From: Mya arenaria
Lineage: Eukaryota; Mollusca; Bivalvia; Myida; Myidae
Assembly (NCBI RefSeq): GCF_026914265.1
Contig: NC_069132.1
Coordinates: 34,962,932-35,026,931, forward strand
DNA length: 64,000 bases
Direction: 5' to 3'
Position 1 is the first letter of the stretch. Each line of letters starts with the position of its first letter. The position numbers were made by a program, and so were the translations under genes. The notes below the pieces were generated by a model. The model saw only the letters and a list, made by a program, of their open reading frames with translations, was not told where the DNA came from and did no database searches. Positions 60,536-64,000 of this stretch are shown piece after piece.

Positions 60536-63500
60536 ATGGTCTTGTCACGCATTTGGACGGTCGTTTCAACCAACTGGTTACGTGAGCAAATTGGCTCACA
60601 GTTAAAGGCTTCAAAAAAATTACGGATCTTGGATACAACTTTTGCATATGATAGAGATGTTGACACGTACAAGGAAGGATACCAGTTGTATGATCTTATT
60701 ATATGTACTTTCACTGTACAAAGCTTGTTTATCTAAGATGAACGTACCAAATACCACTTTAAAATAGTTTATGAAATGATTTAAAATGATCAAATGTCAG
60801 TTATTGTTTATAATCTTGTGTAGAAATATGAAGATTTCCAAAAAATATTTTAAACAATTTTTTAATTTCATTTATTTGAAATCAAGATTTTCCATATAAA
60901 TTAATTACATTTGAAACCTCAATAAAAATATTTATTACATAATATTGGCCAATTGTACAGACCTTTGTTAAAGTTAACATCGTTGTTAACATAATGGTTG
61001 TTAACTTTTATAATTTATTATGTACTCACATATTTAGATAAAACAAGCATAGCTGAATTAGTTATCTCAATATTTGTGCCAATGTCAGCAGATCACATGT
61101 GTGTCCATGAAACTTTGAGTGTATTACAGGTTTGAAAGTTAACAATGATCCAGTTAACAATGTTGTTAACTTTAACAATGTTCTGAACAACTCTCCTAAT
61201 GTCACATATCATTTATAAAATGGTATGTCAATTAACATTATGCGAATGGGAGTTAGTTAATTATTTGAGGTTGTTTATATAAGAGGTGATCAAAGAAATC
61301 TGTAGGATTACAGGTATACATCAATAGCCATGTGCTACCAGGTAAAATATATTTTTGAAATGTAATCTATTTACTGTCAAATTGATGGTTGAATGACACC
61401 ATTGTGTTAATTTCAGAGGACATATTCCACAGTCAGTACATTTCAACATCTTCAAGTGCACACAGAGCACACCAGAGATTCCAGTAAACCTTCCGGAAAT
61501 CAACTGTTTTACAGATTACGTACAGGGTTTAGGAATCTGGCCAGATACACATGTCATTGCGTATGATCGCAGTCTACCACAGGCTGCATATAGAACATGG
61601 TGGATGTTAAGGGTATGTTTGAACACAGAATATTCATGTTTAAGGGAGTTAGGAAAAGAGTTGCATTATATGTGTCCAGGCCTTCCAGCATTCCTACTTT
61701 TTCCTACTTTTCCTACTTTTTCCTACTTTTTTTAACAGCTTCCTACTTTTTCCTACTTTTTTCTAAAAAAATCCTACTATTCCTACTTTTTTTAAAATAA
61801 AGTGCACAAAAATATTAAAGTTTGATCATTGTGCTTGTTTTATTTGCAGAAAATGAACAAAAGATGTCAAACTGGCTGGTTTCTGTTGTTGAAAGGTGTG
61901 GCAACATGTTCCACTTTGACGTGCATCATCTTTTCACCCACACAGTTCAGCAACAGAAACCGACCAAGCATCATTCACTAAAATATTCAATGTAGCATAT
62001 AGAATGGTATGATTTTGCATTTAAAACATCTCCTCTAGGTAAGTTAATAGCTATTAATAATTACATATTTAAACAAAAATATTCCTACTTTTCCTTATTT
62101 TTTGTAAAAAATATTCCTACTATTTCCTTCTTTTCTGTTAGAAAACCTCCTACTTTTTTTGTTAGTGGCTGCTGGAAGGACTGTGTGTCGATTTTTTGCC
62201 TTATGATATATGAATGATAATCAGTATTACAATAGGGCGTTTTTTTTCCAGGCTTTAAAAACTATTGAATCATCAAAAATTGTCACAAATATAAACAAAA
62301 ATATATATAAATGAATATATGCATAATATACAAGTATACTATGTAGTAGACACTCTGACAAAGATGAAATGTTTAAAACATTAAAAATTCAAATGGAGAC
62401 AAATTGTTTCACATTACCGGTAATGCTGGTCGTCAACAAATTATCAATGTACAGGTATATGGGATCAATAATTTCAAACTCTTGAGTTAAATATAAAATT
62501 TGAGTAAGTGCTGGGATTTCTGGCTATTAAATGTCAATTTTCACAATGTTTTGTTATCAGTTATATGGTCACCGTAATGTGTCAGTCCTCGACGGGGGTC
62601 TACGCAAGTGGCTGGAGGATGGATATGATGTCACCACAGATGAACCGGAGATAGAGGTAGGACATTTTAGATAAATATCAGGAAACATTTTAATATGGAT
62701 TCATAAGAAATTTCAATCATAATTCAAACTTTTTTCAGCTTTATATCATGTTTCGAAAGCATTATAATATGTCTTTAAGAGTAACAAAGAATGCTGAAAG
62801 TATTCTTTCAAACTGATATTCACAGTACTTTTTGTGCTGTTACTTGTGCTGTTACTTGTGCTACTGTTACTTCTGGTGCTCATTATGTCTTACTTATTTA
62901 CATGAAATAAACAAAGAAACACAATGGCATATGATTTTGCTTTTTAATATTGCATGGTTTATATTAAGCTTTGCCATTTTTATGATTTAAAAATAAATCA
63001 TCAAAACAAATACGGTAGCTGCCGATTTTTCAGCTCCGATTTTGACATTCTTCCACTGCATCCTATCTATGGTAGGGTTTTTACCCGTTCTTTTGCTTGC
63101 TTCCTATCTATGCTAGCGTCCTATACACAGTATAATACGGTATAAGTTTGTTTTGAAATTTCTTAGCTAACTTTTGTTTTTATTGTTAACTTGAATACCT
63201 CAATGTGACTTATTTTCGTTGACGACGTCACATATTTGTACATCTTACACAATTAACTATTAGGGAAATAACATTTTCAGGGGTACCAGAAGCTATAATT
63301 AGGAAATGTGATGTATACCCCGTAATATTCTAATTCAGGTAAATGTTGTTTTAGTACATACTATATACATATATGTTTCCATAGCATCTTAAAATAGACA
63401 ACATAAAAGAATGACAAATGATTATGTTTAGAATTATATTTAACTTTCTCAGAGGTCAGACTTTGTGGCGAAGTTGGACAAGAATTTGCTGCGCTCATAC

Positions 63501-63582
63501 GATGATGTGATAAGAAACTTTGAGACGAGACGGGAACAGATTGTTGATGCCCGGGGAGAACAAAGCAAAAATGTAACGGATG
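60536..63582 (+). CDS. MPST: Two-domain rhodanese, 3-mercaptopyruvate/thiosulfate sulfurtransferase type, N-terminal 190 aa (partial)
   Basis: This family moves sulfane sulfur from mercaptopyruvate or thiosulfate to acceptors, in mitochondria and cytosol. Four coding exons are visible: 60536-60684, 61417-61612, 62561-62656 and 63453-63582, all in phase. The protein starts MVLSRIWTVVSTNWLREQIG. The first, non-catalytic rhodanese domain is clear: LRILDTTF, then YKEGYQGHIPQSVHFN, THVIAYDRS, AYRTWWMLRLYGHRNVSVLD, and GGLRKWLEDGYDV, to about residue 145. The second domain begins with SDFVAKLDKNLLRSYDDVI and EQIVDARGEQ. The catalytic Cys loop that separates MPST from TST lies beyond the right edge, so the choice of symbol is provisional. 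The start is the first ATG after a strong acceptor. Confidence 0.85.
60957..61192. mobile_element. Small MITE-like inverted repeat in rhodanese intron 1
   Basis: 'tttgttaaagttaacatcgt' at the left and 'tgttgttaactttaacaatg' at the right are inverted, each followed by a second GTTAAC block, with arms of about 48 bp. The interior is about 125 bp. Target duplication not determined. Confidence 0.55.
61681..62178. repeat. TTCCTAC-rich element with CCTTCCAGCA ends, rhodanese intron 2
   Basis: The outer ends CCTTCCAGCA and TGCTGGAAGG are inverted. Next to the left end a TTCCTACTTTT unit repeats about nine times (61690-61795), and degenerate TTCCTAC units reappear near 62078-62160. The middle holds about 280 bp of normal-looking AT-rich sequence. 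This may be a non-autonomous element with subterminal repeats. Confidence 0.5.
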
Positions 63583-63794
63583 GTAGGTAGTGGATTTGAC
63601 ACTGCATAGACGACCCCTGTCATTGCTAAGCTTGTTCAAAATTATAATTTCACAAACATACATGGCTTGTAACAATTATTAAGCAAAAAACTATACAAAA
63701 AAATACAAGCATTTTCATTCAAAAGCCTTACTTTGAGGACCCTCAGTGTTTACATATTCTGAAGATGAACATGTTAATGTTTATCATATTTATT

Positions 63795-64000
63795 ATTCCT
63801 CTGCTTCACCAAGTGAAGTTGGAGCTTTATTGGAACCACATGGTCATGTCTGTCCCTTTTTGTGGTCAGATTTTAAATTTATTTGGCAGAAGTGACCACC
63901 ATAGCATGAAGAAATGTCATGTTTAAGACCTGTTTCCCTACCTTCAAGGTCAAGGTCACAGAAACCTTTTGAACTTGGTATGGACTTTCAGTCCGTCCCA
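63795..64000. repeat. Bivalve interspersed repeat running off the right edge
   Basis: The sequence 'ttggagctttattggaacca', 'atggtcatgtctgtcccttt' and 'ttcaaggtcaaggtcacaga' has the GGTCAAGGTCACAG motif of dispersed bivalve repeats. It lies after the rhodanese exon 4 donor and is non-coding in the visible part. Confidence 0.5.

Overview
This window looks like nuclear DNA of a bivalve mollusc (inference). It is AT-rich and intron-dense. It carries repeat families typical of bivalves: elements with AGTGGGGGCAT ends, elements that begin CAAGAGCTGTCACAG, tRNA-derived SINEs with a CTAGTGG A box, and GGGCTATTCCA MITEs. The genes are ordinary animal genes split into many short exons. I rebuilt six protein-coding genes exon by exon from reading frames, GT/AG borders and family similarity; none was checked against a transcript or database.

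Layout, left to right. DYNC2LI1 (cilia dynein-2 light intermediate chain) is on the minus strand and runs off the left edge; its start is at 3587. FAM98 (tRNA-ligase-complex subunit, 467 aa, 11 exons) lies head-to-head with it on the plus strand, from 5076 to 16637. A convergent pair of tandem minus-strand EF-hand genes follows: a canonical four-EF-hand calmodulin/troponin-C-like protein of 151 aa (23584 to 19551), and a 195-aa relative whose first two EF-hands are degenerate and which has a C-terminal tail (30849 to 26521). A 2.1-kb, 50-bp-unit minisatellite separates these from TTC27 (829 aa, 23 coding exons, minus strand, 55601 to 34361). Beyond a 3.2-kb long-inverted-repeat element holding a dead C2H2 zinc-finger gene, a two-domain rhodanese (MPST/TST type) starts on the plus strand at 60536 and leaves the window on the right.

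The most unusual signal is that local tandem duplications repeatedly sit on exon borders. The tail of EF-hand exon 5 with its splice donor is amplified in a 67-bp array. The TTC27 exon 2 donor starts a 34-bp array of exactly six units. The tail of TTC27 exon 12 and the tail of FAM98 exon 3 are each triplicated into the following intron. The head of FAM98 exon 6 has about six decayed copies upstream, and FAM98 exon 9 has a ghost copy upstream. Separately, the FAM98 promoter plus exon 1 was copied about 4.1 kb downstream into intron 4, and its right end shows which copy is the original. TTC27, FAM98A, DYNC2LI1 and CALM2 all lie on human 2p21-p22, so the window may also preserve an ancient linkage group.
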